Assembly (NCBI GenBank): GCA_013399305.1
Contig: VXAI01000639.1
Location: forward strand, 100,093 to 164,092
Direction: 5' to 3'
Source of the DNA: Rostratula benghalensis
Lineage: Eukaryota > Chordata > Aves > Charadriiformes > Rostratulidae
Length of the DNA: 64,000 nucleotides
Both the position numbers and the translations under genes were made by a program. The notes below the pieces were generated by a model. That model saw nothing but the letters and a program-made list of their open reading frames with translations, was not told where the DNA came from and ran no database searches. Position 1 is the first letter of the stretch. Every line of letters starts with the position of its first letter. Below, piece by piece: positions 1-14,214 of the stretch.

Positions 1-420
1 CCTGTCCCAGTTACCCCCAGAGCCACCACCTGGAACCTCGGGGGGCTGTTCCCTGGCCCTCGGAACACCTACACAGATACCCCCAGGAAAGCCTGAATAG
101 GTCAGGTCTGCACCAGGAGCCAGTTCCAGAGCAGTCAGAACAGGCACCAAACTGTTCCTCCAGTTGTTTGAGGTGGCAGGTCTTTGAGGAGGCTGAACTT
201 TGTCCTCCCAGGGTTTGCCTTATGGGGGAAAGGGATAAAGGGATCTCCTGGCTCCAGAGGTGGGCACAGAGCTGCCTGCATAGCCCGGAGCTTGGTGCAG
301 GGCTTTGAACAGTCCCAAAAAATCCACCTTTGGGCATGAAGGAAAAAAAAAACCCAAAACCAAACACAAACAAACAAACAAACGAACAAACAAAGCCAGA
401 CATTTCTCCAGGTTGTAAAT

Positions 421-447
421 TTTTTTTTCGTTTTCTTTTTTTCTTTT

Positions 448-477
<30 letters not shown>
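421..477. repeat. Poly-T / poly-A low-complexity tract
   Basis: About 55 bp of nearly pure T (A on the minus strand) with scattered C, preceded on the plus strand by a CAAA-rich run at about 350-393. Confidence 0.9.
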
Positions 478-479
<2 letters not shown>

Positions 480-2628
480 GATGGCTGTTGGAAGTTGCTC
501 AAAGGTTTGGGCTGTCCCAGTCCCAGAGAAGATGGCAGCATACAGATGAGGTGGATGTGCCATGCGGCGGTGTTCTACCACGTCTAGAGTACAGATAGCA
601 ACGGACAGAGTAGCACGTGGAGGGGGGGTCTAATTAGTGGCTCTGATTTCATTTGGTCCTTTGCACTCCTTCACCCATCATGAGACATTATCACATTGTT
701 TCACTACAATTCAAAAGTTTTGCATCTACTAGCTTCTCACTTACTTTGTAATATGTTTGTATTATTATTATTATTTTTTTAAGTTTAAATACATAAACAG
801 CTTGGCTACAGAAATCAATTATGAAGGACAAAATACAGCTTGACATCACAGGTTGTGCAGTCCTGGTGGGCATCACGAGAAGGATCTATGTCTCTATCCC
901 ACGTCACCACCGCAGTGGTGGAGCACTAGTTAGAAATTCAGAACGATGACAATCTTTCTGCTTCCGCATTCCTCATCAGTGCAATTAGGAATATTTTTAG
1001 TGTGTTTTTCAACCTTGGCTTCTTTTTTTTTCTCCCTAGCTGACATTTTAAAGGTGGTATTTTTTCTCTACTAACTGGACATTCTGTGCATTTACTGGCG
1101 CAATGGCATTTAATTGCACTGGAGGAAATTCAGTTATAGGCAGAGGGCTTACACCAATCATCTGTTCCTCACAGGGAGCGTGCAAAGCAGTTGGTGTGCT
1201 TGTGTGAATGGCACTTCTGGACCTTGCCATTGCACTGAGATGCTCTTCTCTCACTCTCATTGAACACGGCAGAAATATCAGCATCAACAACAAAATGGAC
1301 TAAGGTGGTGGTTGGGACCCAACATCCTCAACCCTTCATGGCTGTAGGAGGGATCAGCAGAAGCTACTGTTGGAGGAAGAGACTTGTGAAGGGTCACGAG
1401 CCCAAAGTTCAGGTATTTATTTCGACTTTACCTGATTTTTACGCCTGTCAAATGTGGCGAGTGGTGGACTCACTCTACCGCGTGACAAGTTTCCCCCTGG
1501 CCTTGCCAAAAATCTACCTGTGAAGAAATGAGCAAAACCAAAAAACCACCCCCACCAAATTCTGAAGGTGTACAATGTTTGTAACAGCTCCAGGGACTGG
1601 ATTTAGTTTTATAAACAGGCCTAATTCTCACTGTATCTTGACCAGTTCAGCAAAACATGACAATCTCACTCCAAAGGAACATTTCCATTCTCCTGAAACC
1701 CAACATACAAATTCCACAATCAATTTAACACATGCCACGGAACAACAATTTACCTTTTCCCAGCATCTTAGTGGGGGCAGTCTATGGCTATACAGATTTT
1801 TCAAAGTATCAATTACCATCCGTTCATTGTTTCTCACTGATGGGAGCTTAAAACAACATCATGTGACATTTTAAATCTTTCTTTCATGAATGGCTCCCGA
1901 AACAAAAACATGCATTCCCGTGATTGTTGGGTTTTTTTGTTTTGTGTGGTTTTGTTTAGTTTTTTTTTTTTAGACCCAATTACTTTCTCTTCAGTTTGTC
2001 CCAATCTGGGGGATGCTTGTCACCAGGTGACGTTACAGCGTCTGCTTGGATGCTTCTAGAGCTTCTGCTCTGCACTCAAGGACCTCTCTGAGTGTGTCCT
2101 GGCTCCTCGTGCACGGTGCTGAGTGGCAGAATCAGTTAGTTATGAATGTACAAAACATCTGACCAGCAGGTATTGGAAAATTGTATCCAGGCAATCCCTG
2201 GATCGTGTAATAAACTAAGATCTTTTAGAATGGTTCAGCATCAAAATGTCTTCTGCTTACGATACTGAATTATTCCTGTTCATAGGTTTCATGATCTTAA
2301 TTCGTTTATGAGACAGATATTAAAAAAATGGTTCTGTTCAGAGGTGGTTGAGCTACACTGGAGAATGCTGGGTTTAACAGGGAGCACTGGTGCAGGGCAC
2401 TGAGGGAAGATTCCCAGGTGGGCTCGTAACCTGTCTTGGAGGCTCTGCAGTGGCAGAGGGAGCCCGTGGAGGATGGCACACCAAGACACGCGACCAAGGC
2501 AGTGAGAAGGAAGGAGGCTCCGTGCTTCAAGGCTGCCTGTGGTTTTTCCAGTTTTCCTGCTTCTTTCAGTCCCAGGCTGTCCAAAACTTGTAGTTCACTG
2601 AAGTAGTTTTGTTTGATAGGCTTTTGAA

Positions 2629-2672
2629 TGTTTTTTTTTTTTTTTCTTTTTTTTTCTTTTTTCCTTTTTATT
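2629..2672. repeat. T-rich tract next to the MMP24 stop codon
   Basis: Roughly 40 bp of T with interspersed C just 3' of the MMP24 stop, ending in the minus-strand AATAAA. Confidence 0.85.
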
Positions 2673-2724
2673 CCTGTCCAAAGTCCCCATCAGAGCAATG
2701 AGTCGAGACGTGCAGCGGGCTGTG

Positions 2725-3062
2725 TCATACCCACTCCTGGACAGGTCTTTTGTAATACACAACGTTTTGCTGCACCTCTTTGTTTTTAAACTGGAAGATG
2801 GTGTATACCAAGACAAGGATACAGAGGGACAAAATGCACGGGATGACAACTGCAATTGCATTGACAGTGCTAGGCACATCGTTTATTGTCACCATAATAT
2901 CCACGTCGTCGTGGGGGAGACGCCGGTCCTTGCTTCGTTCCACGTCCTTCTGGTTACAGCCCATCCAGTCCTTGAGGATCGAGCGGGGGTAGCCCGGCTC
3001 CACGCTCAGACGCTGGTTGTCAAACTTCCAATACTCCTTCCCTTTGTAGAAGTAGGTATAGA
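2725..3062 (-). CDS. MMP24: MMP24 exon 9: last hemopexin blade, transmembrane helix, tail, stop
   Basis: Acceptor TCTCCTAG|TCTATA. Encodes [18 protein letters not shown]..., the disulfide Cys in DWMGCNQ, a stem, a 23-residue hydrophobic helix around [16 protein letters not shown], then a tail ending [10 protein letters not shown] and TGA. Confidence 0.97.
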
Positions 3063-6000
3063 CTAGGAGACAAACCAGAGAGTATTTCTCACCACACCGT
3101 TTCCACACCGGGATGAGCTGTGTGTGAGGATGTGCCAAAGGCCAGGGGTGGCAGCTGCCTGAGCCAATGACACACATTCATCCAAGGGCACCCCAAAAAC
3201 CACTGAAGGTGGTTTTGGAGCCAGGATTTAAAGGAAAAGTTGTAATCTTGGCTGGGGGGTGCAACGTTGCCCACAGAACATCCTCCCCCTTGGCCAAGAC
3301 AAGCTGTGAATAACAGAAACCCACCTGACTTTAAACTAAGTGTTCTGCAGTGAGTTATTTTTTTATTAAAGCATCTGTGAGCATGGGCTCATCATGAGCA
3401 AGCAATTAATGCAATCTGCAGAATGACAGCGTGTGCCTGAGTGCAACAGTGGCTGGAGGAACACTCAAGGTTTCTGTTCACCCTGCCTGAGGGAGCAGAT
3501 GCTCAATAAGGTGGAGCAGATGCTCAATAAGGTGAGTCCTTCAGGCCAAGGAATTGAGATTTGGCCTTTTTTAAGGAGCAGTCCTGTCCTGCTGCTAATA
3601 AAAGGCTGATGGTTTATGCTTCATGTTGTCTGAAGTACCCCTCATCTCCTCAAATTACTCCTTTTCTAATCATTCTTAAATGTATAGGGAAAAAAAAAAA
3701 GAAAAGAATAAAGGAGGAGTGGTGAAAGCCTTGGGCCTCCTGTACAAGTCCTCCAGCCCAGTCCGACATCCCTCGTTTCACCCTGTAGCCCCAAATTTCA
3801 TCATGGGCCCTCCTATTTGTTCTTCCCCCAAATTTACTAAGAGGAAGAAATCTTCACATTGGAGAATAAAATGTGTTGGAAGGAGACTCAGGAGGTCCAA
3901 GCCCCTGCTCAGGGCATGGCTAATTTCAAAGTTCATCAGGCAGGTAGGAGCCTCTAACAGAGTAGCCGCATGCTGAGGTCTACAGGTAAGAAATGTGGAG
4001 GAAAATGTAAGTTACTTGCACCAGTACAGGTTGGGGCTGACCTGCTGGAGAGCAGCTCTGCAGAAAGAGACATGGGAATCCTGGTGGGCATTGCCCATGA
4101 GCCAGCAATGGGCCCTTGTGGCCAAGAAGGCCAAGGGAATCCTGAGGGGCATCAGGAAGAGTGGGACCAGCAGGTGGAGGGAGGTCATCCTGCCCCTCTG
4201 CTCTGCACTGGGGAGGACCCTTCTGGAGCACTGGGACCAGTTCTGTGCTCCCCAGCTCCAGAAGGACAGGGAACTGCTGGAGAGAGAGTCCAGTGGAGAG
4301 CTGTGAAGATGATGAGGATCTGGGGCATCTCTCTTGCGAGGAAAGGCTGAGGGACTTGGGTCTTTTCAGTCTGGGGGTGAGGGTGGATCTGATCAGTGCC
4401 TATAAATACCTAAAGGATGGGTGTCAGGAGGATGGGGCCAGGCTTTTTCCAGTGGTGCCCAGTGACAGGGGACAAGGGGGAATGGGCACAAACTTGAACA
4501 TGGGAGGTTCCACCTAAACATGAGAAGCTTGTTAGCTGTGAGGGTTGCAGAGCCCTGGCAGAGGCTGCCCAGAGAGTGTGTGGAGTCTCCTTCTCTGGAG
4601 ACATTCAGACCCCTCCTGGACATGTTCCTGTGAAGCCTGGTCTGGGTAGACCTGCTCTGGCAGGGGGTTGGACTGGATGACCTCCAGAGGTCCCTTCCAG
4701 CCCCAGAGCATTCTGTGAGTCTGTACCATTCTGTGATAAGGCTTCCTTGCCATCAAGGCCCAGGAGAACTTGGGTAGGGACCACTGTGGCAGCAAAACCA
4801 AATACCCCTTTCCCTCACCCAGAGCTGGCGTTACCATGCTGTGGTTGAGTGACTGAGGAGGTACATGGGTTGGACTGGAAGGTCAGAAGCATCCCAGACT
4901 GTTGGTGCTCATGGGGTCAGGGTGACCTTTGATTCCTGTCTCAGGGAATATTGGAAACACCCCACATCCAACACTCCAACTCCTGTGGCAGACAAGCGAT
5001 TACCCATCTAAGAGGTGTAAGAGCTGTGGGTACTTACAGCCTTCTTTGCTGATAAAGGCTCCCTGTGGAGCCTGAGGGATTCCTCTCCACACGGTGATGG
5101 GCTTCGGGTACCCCGGGTCCGTGGCTCTCTTGTCCTCATTGTACCTCCAGTACCTGTCACCTTTGAAGAAGTAGGTTTTGCCCACTGGCTCCCAGCGCAG
5201 CGCCGTGTCAATGCCTTCCCGGGGCAGGCAGCTCCCCAGTTCCACCAGACTTTGGGGGTAGCCTGGCTCTGCTGTCACCTCTTTAAAAACCCAGTATTTA
5301 TCCCCTAGAGAGAAACGGGGGGACAAACAACAAACACATTTGCCCACTTAGTAATGGAATCAGTATAAATATGAAACAGCCACAGTGAAGCACAGCATGT
5401 TGAGGACTCCCAAGCTGAACTGTACTACACGAAAAAGCTGCTCCTCCCCTTCGTTTTCACCCTGCAAGCTCCTGACTTCATCAGCTCTTGTTTTGGAAGG
5501 GAGATTCAACAGCCCCTTCCCATTCCCCTCCTCCAGGCCAGTCATGGCCTCCAAGCCTCCTCTCACACCCTGCCTTTCTCATCACTCATTCAGGATGAGC
5601 TCCTTGCAGGAGGTCAGCCCCTACATTTTTATCATTTCTCCTGCCTTTCCATGAGCCTTCTCAAGTTTTAACACAGTTTATTGAGCTGAAGGACTGCAGG
5701 TGCAGCTGCACAATTCAGAAGAGCAGGCAGTGTGGTTCCTCAGGGGGCATGGCCAATGACTTGCAGCTTCTGCACTTACAACCTGCTCTCCAGTCACAGG
5801 ATCCTGCTCAGGCTCTGCCACAGTGCAGGTCACCAATGTGTGCTGCAGCATAAAGCTGGGGTTTTGTCTCTTCAGGAGACAATGGTCCAGAAATGCGGAT
5901 TGGGAGAGGCCCTAATGTCCTGCCAAAAGGCATTCAAGGAGATAGGCAGAAGTCTGACACTCCCTGGGAAGCAGGAGCTATTTGTTGTTATCACAGGGAA

Positions 6001-9000
6001 GACAACTTCCACTAATCCATATTAGCTGTTTACAGAGCTTCTCCTGGCAAGGGCAGCCCAAACTGACCTGTATTTTAAGGATTAGTGGCTGCTTGAAGTG
6101 TCCCCTTGGAAAAGGACAAGGATGGAGTGTTCCTGTTTTCACCCTCTTCATACCAGGAGGAGGAGTGGTGTGAGGCAGGGGTGGTAGGATCAGCCTGAAA
6201 CGTACTGTACCTTTAAAGAAAACAAATTTCCCATCGGACCGCTCATAGGCTGCGTCGATCTTTGGGGGGAGGCCTTTCCAGAACTGCTCGATCTGCATGG
6301 GATAGCCCTCCTGCACGCGGTTGTTGCGCAGCCGCCAGAACCAGCGATCCTGAGAAAACCAGAAGCCTCTTCAGACCCAGGATTTTTTATCTTGAAGCCA
6401 GATCAGGCTGGGTGGCCAGCATCAAGCACTACTAGGCCCTGCCTAGGCCCCGAAACAGTTAAAGATGGAAGTCCTGGCTCAGATGACAGCACCAGCCCAG
6501 CCCAACACCAGCGAGGGAAATGCTGAGGGAAATGCTTCCCGGGGAAGGTGGCAGCCAAAAGGGTGAGCAGTTGATTGTGGTGCTGTGGAAAAGGGTGGAA
6601 AAGAGGAGAGGAAAAAGGAGCAGGGGGAAGCAAGGCCACAGTTATAAGCGTTTGGAACTGGTCTGTGAGTGACCCCTGTGAGAGTCTTGTCACTGAGGTG
6701 TCACAAATGTCCTGGTGCTCAACTATCAGACCCCAGGAGAGACAGGCAGCCTGGAGCCCGTGTGAAGCACAGAGCATCCAAGGGCACAAAGGAGTTATTA
6801 ACAATCCCTTTAGATATGAAATCATTTGTTACAGCTATAGTGGATGTTCAGTGATGAGTAAGAGCAGGACAGAGTGTGTGAGAATTCTCCCAGACATTGT
6901 CCCAGTCTTCAAGTATTTTTCAAGCTTTTTCTGCAGCTGATAGGGTTTGTCCAGGTCGTGACCTTCCATATATCCCTCTCCACAGTCACACCCACTGGGC
7001 AGAGTGAAAGCTACAGATATTTTTGGGAAAGGGACCGTAGCTTTCCACATTCAAGGCACTCCCAGCATGGGCTACTGAGCAAAGCCTCTCCTCCCTCCCC
7101 AGCTGTGGTTACAACACGGCTGACTCAACCTCCTCCAGAGCTTCAGGTAGGGCAAGCACTCCCTGAAGCCCAAGGCTGGATGCAGGCCAGCTCCGGAGGC
7201 AAAGAGACAGTCCCTGGTTAGGTCCTGGAATCGCTTTCTGGCTTCACAGGTGGCTCCTCTCTGAGCTTGATGGTGTTTGAATTCTCCCTTAGTGCACCCA
7301 GTTCACGGTGTGGTGCACAGGCTGCCTGGGAGAATGCCATCAGGCGCCATTTCCAAATATCACGGGGCCAATCTGCTCCCATTTCCTCCTGGTACTGCTC
7401 ATTTGCCAGCCTCACATCAACAGAGCTATTTTCACAGACAATTCAAGTCTCGCTACCTAATCCTTCTATTATTTTTTTTTTCCAGCAACAGAACTAAAGA
7501 CAGACTCACGGGTGAGCAGGAATTCTCAGTACCTTGAAAACAAACATTTCTCCCCTAAAGAGAGCCACGGTGTTAAAGTTGCCATCGCAGATGTTGGGCT
7601 TCGTGCCAGGAGGAGATGGCCGATCACCCAGAGGAGGGTTAGGAGGTCTTGGCTGTCTCTCGTGCTTTCTCTCCGAAGTGGAGTGAATTCTGCGAACAGG
7701 AAGAGTCGGTAAAGGCCTGGTTGGCTCCAGGGGCTCAACAGGAGGACCTAGAAGTGAAAAAAAAACCCCTGTTAGTAGGGTGGACAAGTTTGGATTTTCT
7801 GTGTTTCTCCTGTAGGCTTCTCCAAGGCTGGACCAGTGGCACTGTTGGAATTCACACACTCCTTGTGCAGAGCTCATTCCCTGGAAATATGGGGAGCAGA
7901 ACGAGATGCGGCCACGCATGAAAGATGCCCCAAAACAGATGAGCGATAAGGACTGAAAGAGAGCTGGGATGCTTTTGTAGGTCTTCCCAAGGAGGCTGGA
8001 ACTAAAAGGAAGGAGAAGCCACACCAATCACGTTCCCAACTGAAATAAAAGGAATAACCCTTGAATAGAAATGTTTAGTAGACCAGTAAAAGAAAAAACA
8101 ATGAAAACAAACAAACAAAAAAATCCCAACAACAAAAGCAAAACCAGAAAAAAAGTAAGGATGTGAAAACCAATGCTACAGTCTAAGGGGAACTGCATGG
8201 GAATGTAGAAATTGGAAAACCATTACTTTATTACAGCTTAGTTACCAAACTTTGCTTTCAGAACACCCCAGGAACCCTAAGTGCTGGCCAGGATAAGGGT
8301 CCTTGTTCTCATTCCAATGACACCCCTGACAAGCACAGCTCCCCACTTTGATCCTTACCCAGCCCAGCTTTGAGAGCTGACAAGGCTGCAGGAAAGTAGA
8401 GAGCTATAAATATACTTGGACGTGGAGCAAAGGTCTGCTTTTAAGCCCTCTCCACCATAGGATGATTTCACTAACTGTGATAAAATCCGGACTAATTAGG
8501 AGAGTCATGGATTTCTTGTTGCTCCTCAGAAAAGGCCACAAGGTAGTATGGCAATAAGCAGAAGGTGACTAGAAGCAGGAGATTTGGGCAATTTTTCTAT
8601 CGATCTGATGTAATCAAATGGGACGTGACTGTTCATTTCCATGGGTCATGATTTCAGTCTCATCCTGAACAGCACTGCTGAAGGAGTTATGTGTAAAGAC
8701 TGAGGGCCAGACCTCCCCCATTTGCCTGGCAGAACAGGGGCTGTCACGGCTGCTGTATCAGTCTCCCTCCTTTGGGGGTTCAACAGTCCCACCGAGGGGC
8801 TTCACACCAGCTGGTACCACTGGCCACTTGCCCTCAGCCCCAAAGGTGGAGTTACCCCTTCGGGGGCCACAGCCAGAGAGGAACCAGAGCAAGGACTGAG
8901 GTACCCGTGGGTATCTACCCCCACCCGCCGGATTCAACAGGCCTTCTGCAGATAAACATTTTGCAGATAAACATTACGCTGCCTAAAAGGATGTTTAGGT

Positions 9001-12000
9001 GCCCAAGGCCCCACGTCAGCTTAACTCCGCAATGTCACATTTTCAAAGAGCTCCTATAACGAATAACCCTGTCCCTGGAAAGGGGATGGGGCCAGTGAAA
9101 ATCATCCCCACCAGTGACAAAGATGTCAGCAGAGAAAGCCACCATATCTAATTGTTATTATAGCTGTAACACTAAGAATCCTGATTGTAGGTTTGATGGA
9201 TATTATGTTCAGAAAGTACCACTGCTTCCTGCAGTTCCAGGCCAGAAACCTCTACTAGCGAGTCCTGCCATGAGCTGGTGTTTCTGGTGCAGATACAGCA
9301 CATTTTCCAGATTTCATGCCACAGAAAACCCTCTGTAATGCAGGAGAAAAGCATTCCAATATTAAAGCCCCATCTGTGCTACAATGTCTTACCTATTGTC
9401 TTATTGTGTGAGTTTGTGCACCTCTAGATTCAGCATTTTTTTTCTTCTCTCTAGTGTCTCCACATTCAATCATTTATAGACCTTGATGAGGATGCTTTTT
9501 ATATTCTCTTTTGTGAGCTAAACAGACCTGTTCCTTCTGTCTGTAGCTGAAATGCCTTTTGGTTTGAAGATCTTGTGACTTACTTTTACAGCTCTTTTCT
9601 TAAGCTTTTCAAACGGATCATTACATTTCTTCACACTCCTGGCCTCATAATGTAAGATTTTGTGCCATTTGCAGTTTTTTTTAGCAACCTTTTTTTATTT
9701 AATTTTATTCCAGATTTTGAATAAAAGACATCATGTACTCCTCACATAAATCCTTTACATGAGGACTCTCTGTTGACAATTATTCTTGGAAAGCTGTCTA
9801 CACAGAACAGATAATATTATACCAATATTGTGTATTTCTCATTCTCCTCCATTCTTAGCTGTTCAGTGTCCAGTATCTGGGGGTTGCCCAGTAAATAGGG
9901 GCATGACCTTTAAAGGTCCTTTCCAACCCAAACTGTTCTACGATGCTGTGATTCTATGAGCTTAGCAGACCACAAAGCTCTTTCAAATACAGTTCCTGAG
10001 CTGTGACACTGTTGCTGGTGGTGATGTGTGAATCCTCCCCAGAGAGCTGCAGCAAAACTTTGCAGAGATTGCCTGTCACAGGGGCAGCAGGGCTGGACCC
10101 CTCTTTTTAAAAGTCAGGCAACGTGGGTGCATCCACATCTGCGCTTCAGTTCAGCTCAGAACACACTTTTCAAGAGATACTCCATTATTTGCAATTTCTG
10201 TGCTTTGATTCACACTGAGGTTCATGAAATGCCTTCTTTTTGGACAAAGATGCACTTCTGAGGTGCCTCTAGAATAGTGCAGCTGCAACGAGACATCACA
10301 GGGCACAGCCAGAGCTCATCCACAAAACCCACCCCCTCCCCAGAAATGCAGAGTGAGTGTCAACCCTCAGCTCTCTACTGACTTAACACCAACCCTACAG
10401 ATGTCTGTAGCTACAGATGAGGAAAGCTAAATCTTGACCTAAGCAAGGAAACAGCGACTCAGTAGTGATTGACTCCAGGTCAGTGTGGGCCTTTTACTCC
10501 CGTGCCACTGCCCCCACGGCTTTCAGTGCTTTGTAAAGAACATTGAAAAAACTCTAACACTGTCCTGTCCTACATGATAGGATTCCCCTGCCAACAGACT
10601 GATACAAGGATCATACAATTATCCAGGTTGGAAGGAACCTTTCAGATCATCAAGTCCAATCATCCACCCAACACTGACAAAACCACCACTAACCCATGTC
10701 CCTCAGTACCACGTCTGCCTGGCTTTTAAATCCCTCCAGGGATGGTGACCCCACCACTGCCCCAGGCAGCCTGGTCCAATGCTTAATAACCTTTTCAGTG
10801 TAAAAATATTTTATGTCTCTACATGAGACTGTAGCATGTTGCTACAGAAGCACAGGAGAGATGTAATTCTTCCTTCCCTTCCCTTTGCAAGAAGCTAACA
10901 CTGCCATACACTGCCCAAATCAGGGATCCATTTGCCACAGATGGATGAGAAAAGCCTCTCTGGAGCTCGGGTTCATTGGTGCAGTGGAGGAATTTCATCA
11001 GACCACTGTTTGGTAGGTGGCAGAAGACCTCCTCCAGTTCCAGCATGGGAGAGATCCCTGTCTTGTGAGAGACAGCTTGAAGCAAATCCATCACCTGTCC
11101 ATAATGAGGACTCCCAGGAGCACCTGTGGCTTTGAACAGTCTGTGGTGGCACAAATGCTGTTCCAGGGAATCAGCTGGGAGGGACACAAGAAGTCCCTGT
11201 GAGGTGTGTTCAAAGTGCTCCCTGGAAGTACATGGGGTGTGAAAGGGAGCAATTGCCAAGTTGGGGTGGTTCTGGTGGAGCAGAGAGAGATACTCCAATC
11301 AACAGGAGGTCTGGATTCCCAGAAATAACAAGCCAGAGCCTCCACACTTTGAGAGAAGAGAGCAAGAATAGAGTTTTGCAGAGATGACCACAAGCAGTAA
11401 GATGAGGATGTGACATTAATTTCTCCCCCCAGCCTCCCATCTTTTAAAGGAGAAAAGGGTGAGACAGGAGTAATATCCAAAGAAAATTATGATTAATGTG
11501 CCTAATGGGTCACAAACACACCCAGAATCTGATAGTAGGGTGCCGTGTAGGGACCACAATATGGTGGTCATTTGCCTCCTGCCTGGTTTTAGTTAATGAA
11601 GACTCAGTCTCTTGACAAGAGAGGACCACTCCTGTGCAGGGTTACAGCCTGCCCTGCCCCTGCTGCAGAACAACACAACAGCCATGGCCAACTCCCTCAC
11701 AGACAGCTCAAGTGCTCAAACTCTGTCAGTCTTCTGTTAAGAGGAAAGTTAAAACAGCACCTGCAACCCAGGGGACTGACCCTAAGATGCCACTGAAAGA
11801 GAATGCAGCAAACCTGGGAGGTGGAAGCAGGTGGACACACTGTGGTGAGGATGGTGGAAACCAGCAACGATTCAGGTGAACTCAGGATTTGCATTAAGTG
11901 AGACATTTGTCAGACCAGTGGGACGAGATGGCAAGGCAGGCCCAGGAAGGGAAACTGGGCCACTGTGTGCTTGCAATGGCCAAACCAGCCTGGGCTATTG

Positions 12001-14182
12001 CTCTGAAGGAGGCTCCCAGCACCGACAAGGCTTCCCCCACGCTGTGCAGAGAGCACTGGGACTTGCCTGGATGCAGACTCTGCCATTTCACTTAAAATAT
12101 TCCTGTTACTGTCTCTCCCTGCCAGCCATGGGTTTCTCCTTGCTATCTGTCTCTTCTTGTTTTCATGCATTCTGGGTCTTTCTAAATCATCCTGACTGAA
12201 GTCTTGTCTCCCCTTGTGGTTAGACATTTTGCCTTTTTATTTTTACTTCCTGCCTTCGCTTTGTTGCTGTGTGGGGGTGGACTTACAGCTAATGGAGGAT
12301 GGTTACCCTGCAGTGATGCACATGCAAGAGCACACATACAACACAAAAATCCTCAGGTCCCTGCGCCAGGGGAGGCAGAAATTGGTCTGCAGTCCTCAGG
12401 TCTGCAGTGCCAGGTGTAGAGCAGAAGCACAGCCTGGACAATGCTGGAGAAAGACACGGTCTCCTGAGACCTAAACCACTTCAAGCACATCCTGGCTTGA
12501 AAGCAGAATTAATAGATCCTCTATAGTTTGCCAATCATTACTATTCCCAGAATCCCAGCACAGTGACCTGCCTCCAAACAGGTCTATCAGCAGCAGAGAT
12601 GACCACATGAACACAGAATTATACAAGAGGTGCTGGTACTTTGGTATTTATCACAGGAACTGATCACACCCATATCCAGCCACTATCACCCCTCTCACTA
12701 CATTTCCAAGCAGCTTCACAGAATCAGTCAGCACAGACCTCATTCAGAATAAAATTAACCAGAGAGGTTATTGCATGGGTCTGCAATTGGGCTGAACCCA
12801 GTCACCTAATTATTGTGTGTGATCCCAGCACTGGAGCCAAACCCACCCCCGAGGCTGAACCTGCAGCCACTTCCACAGGGAGAAGCAGATCAGAAACCTC
12901 CTGGAGCTGGAAACTCTACATTCTGGAGGGGAAGCAACTTGCTGGGACTTTACAGACACTGTGTGGAGAAGAAGACCTTCCTCTCTCTCTCACAATCAAG
13001 GTAAAGAATGTCAGAAAGCTTTTGGGTCACAGCAGATCACCTTCAGAGTGTGACTTCCACCACTGGCACTTAGCCTCCTCCCTTCATGCTTCCTCTGTCG
13101 CAGACCATCTGAATACCAAGGTGACCTGTGAAGATAACACAGAGAGAGGAGGCATTTAGGAGCCACTGTGTCGATAGTTGAGGACAAAATATAATTGCAC
13201 TGTCCTCCTGGCTATTGACAGAGTGTTCCCTCAACCACACAGCACCTGGACACTCAGCATCTCTCGCCCAGCCTGACGGGGCAGCGGATGCCCGTTGGTT
13301 CAGATCCACCTGCAAGCAAAGGCCTGTCTTTCTCTTCTTAATATTCACTCCAAGAATAAAACCATCAGACTACAGGCAAGCAGTCACACTTCTGAATCAC
13401 ATTCAGGGTGAGGGTTTCTTGGTAAAAAGCTGAGCTGCCCGAGTGTTTCTGCAGGGCTGTACCAGCCATCCAGGTACACAGCAAAGGCTCCTCAGTTTCA
13501 AACCAAAATGTGTGAGCCAAATAAGACAAGGAAGGTGACAGAAAGCCACCCAAGCTGCTCTGCAGCCTCCAGGGCAGTGGAGAGAGGTCCCTGCATATAT
13601 GAAACAAGCTAGCTGCCAACAGGCTACCCTAGGGAGGAGAAATGGTCCATCCACAACAGCTCAGAGCTTAGGAAGGCCTCATTTCCCTTCTTCACTTGGC
13701 AAAACCTGTCCACGAAGCCCTCTGCACTTCAGCAGTGGGGTGAATTTGCTATTTCAGTTAGTCTGGGTACCCTCACCACAGCCTGTGTGCACACCCCAGC
13801 AGCCACAGACTACCCAGCCATTGGGCAATCGAGGCCCTCGTGCTGGGTGGCAGGAAGGGATTCCTGAGTCCTTCTAACATAGATGTTCTCCTCTGAAAGA
13901 CCAGCTGCGACCTGGATGACAGAGCATTCACCTGGAAGACACAAGTCCACGGCTGAAATCCCTGCTCAAGCCAAAGGGCATGCTCTCCTGGGCTCTGTAA
14001 CAAGGTGATTCACCTTGCAGTTGAGTTTCCTGCTTTGGATGCAAGAAAAATGGGTCCAGGATTAGGCAGGCAAATGATGAGAGTTTGGGGCTCTGCATGA
14101 TGCTCCAGCTGTGGTGATTGCAGCCCAGTTCCCATCTGGAAAAACTTTAAGAAACCTGACATCTGCTCCACTGCAAACCTGT

Positions 14183-14214
<32 letters not shown>

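Larger units (their letters stand above)
1..2724 (-). other. MMP24: MMP24 3' UTR and downstream flank
   Basis: No coding exon is supported here. An AATAAA on the minus strand lies only about 55 bp past the stop (2666-2671), next to a long T-rich tract. Further AT-rich sequence (an ATT run near 760-778 and a poly-T tract at about 420-477) could belong to a longer 3' UTR. The true cleavage site cannot be read from sequence alone. Confidence 0.5.
3063..5037 (-). other. MMP24: MMP24 intron 8
   Basis: Non-coding. Contains a 21-bp tandem duplication at 3493-3534 and a CR1 3' fragment at about 4010-4738. Nothing else is recognised. Confidence 0.85.

Noticed and set aside
2725..3062. MMP16 (MT3-MMP) or MMP15 as the identity
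   Set aside because: The stem and tail ([12 protein letters not shown]..., [10 protein letters not shown]), the hinge and the prodomain match MMP24; MMP16 has a different tail and activation region.
10819..11298. Minus open frame of 159 codons in intron 5
   Set aside because: No recognised domain, no splice partner and poor coding composition.
12641..13159. Plus open frame of 172 codons in intron 5
   Set aside because: No motif or splice structure; consistent with chance in a GC-moderate intron.
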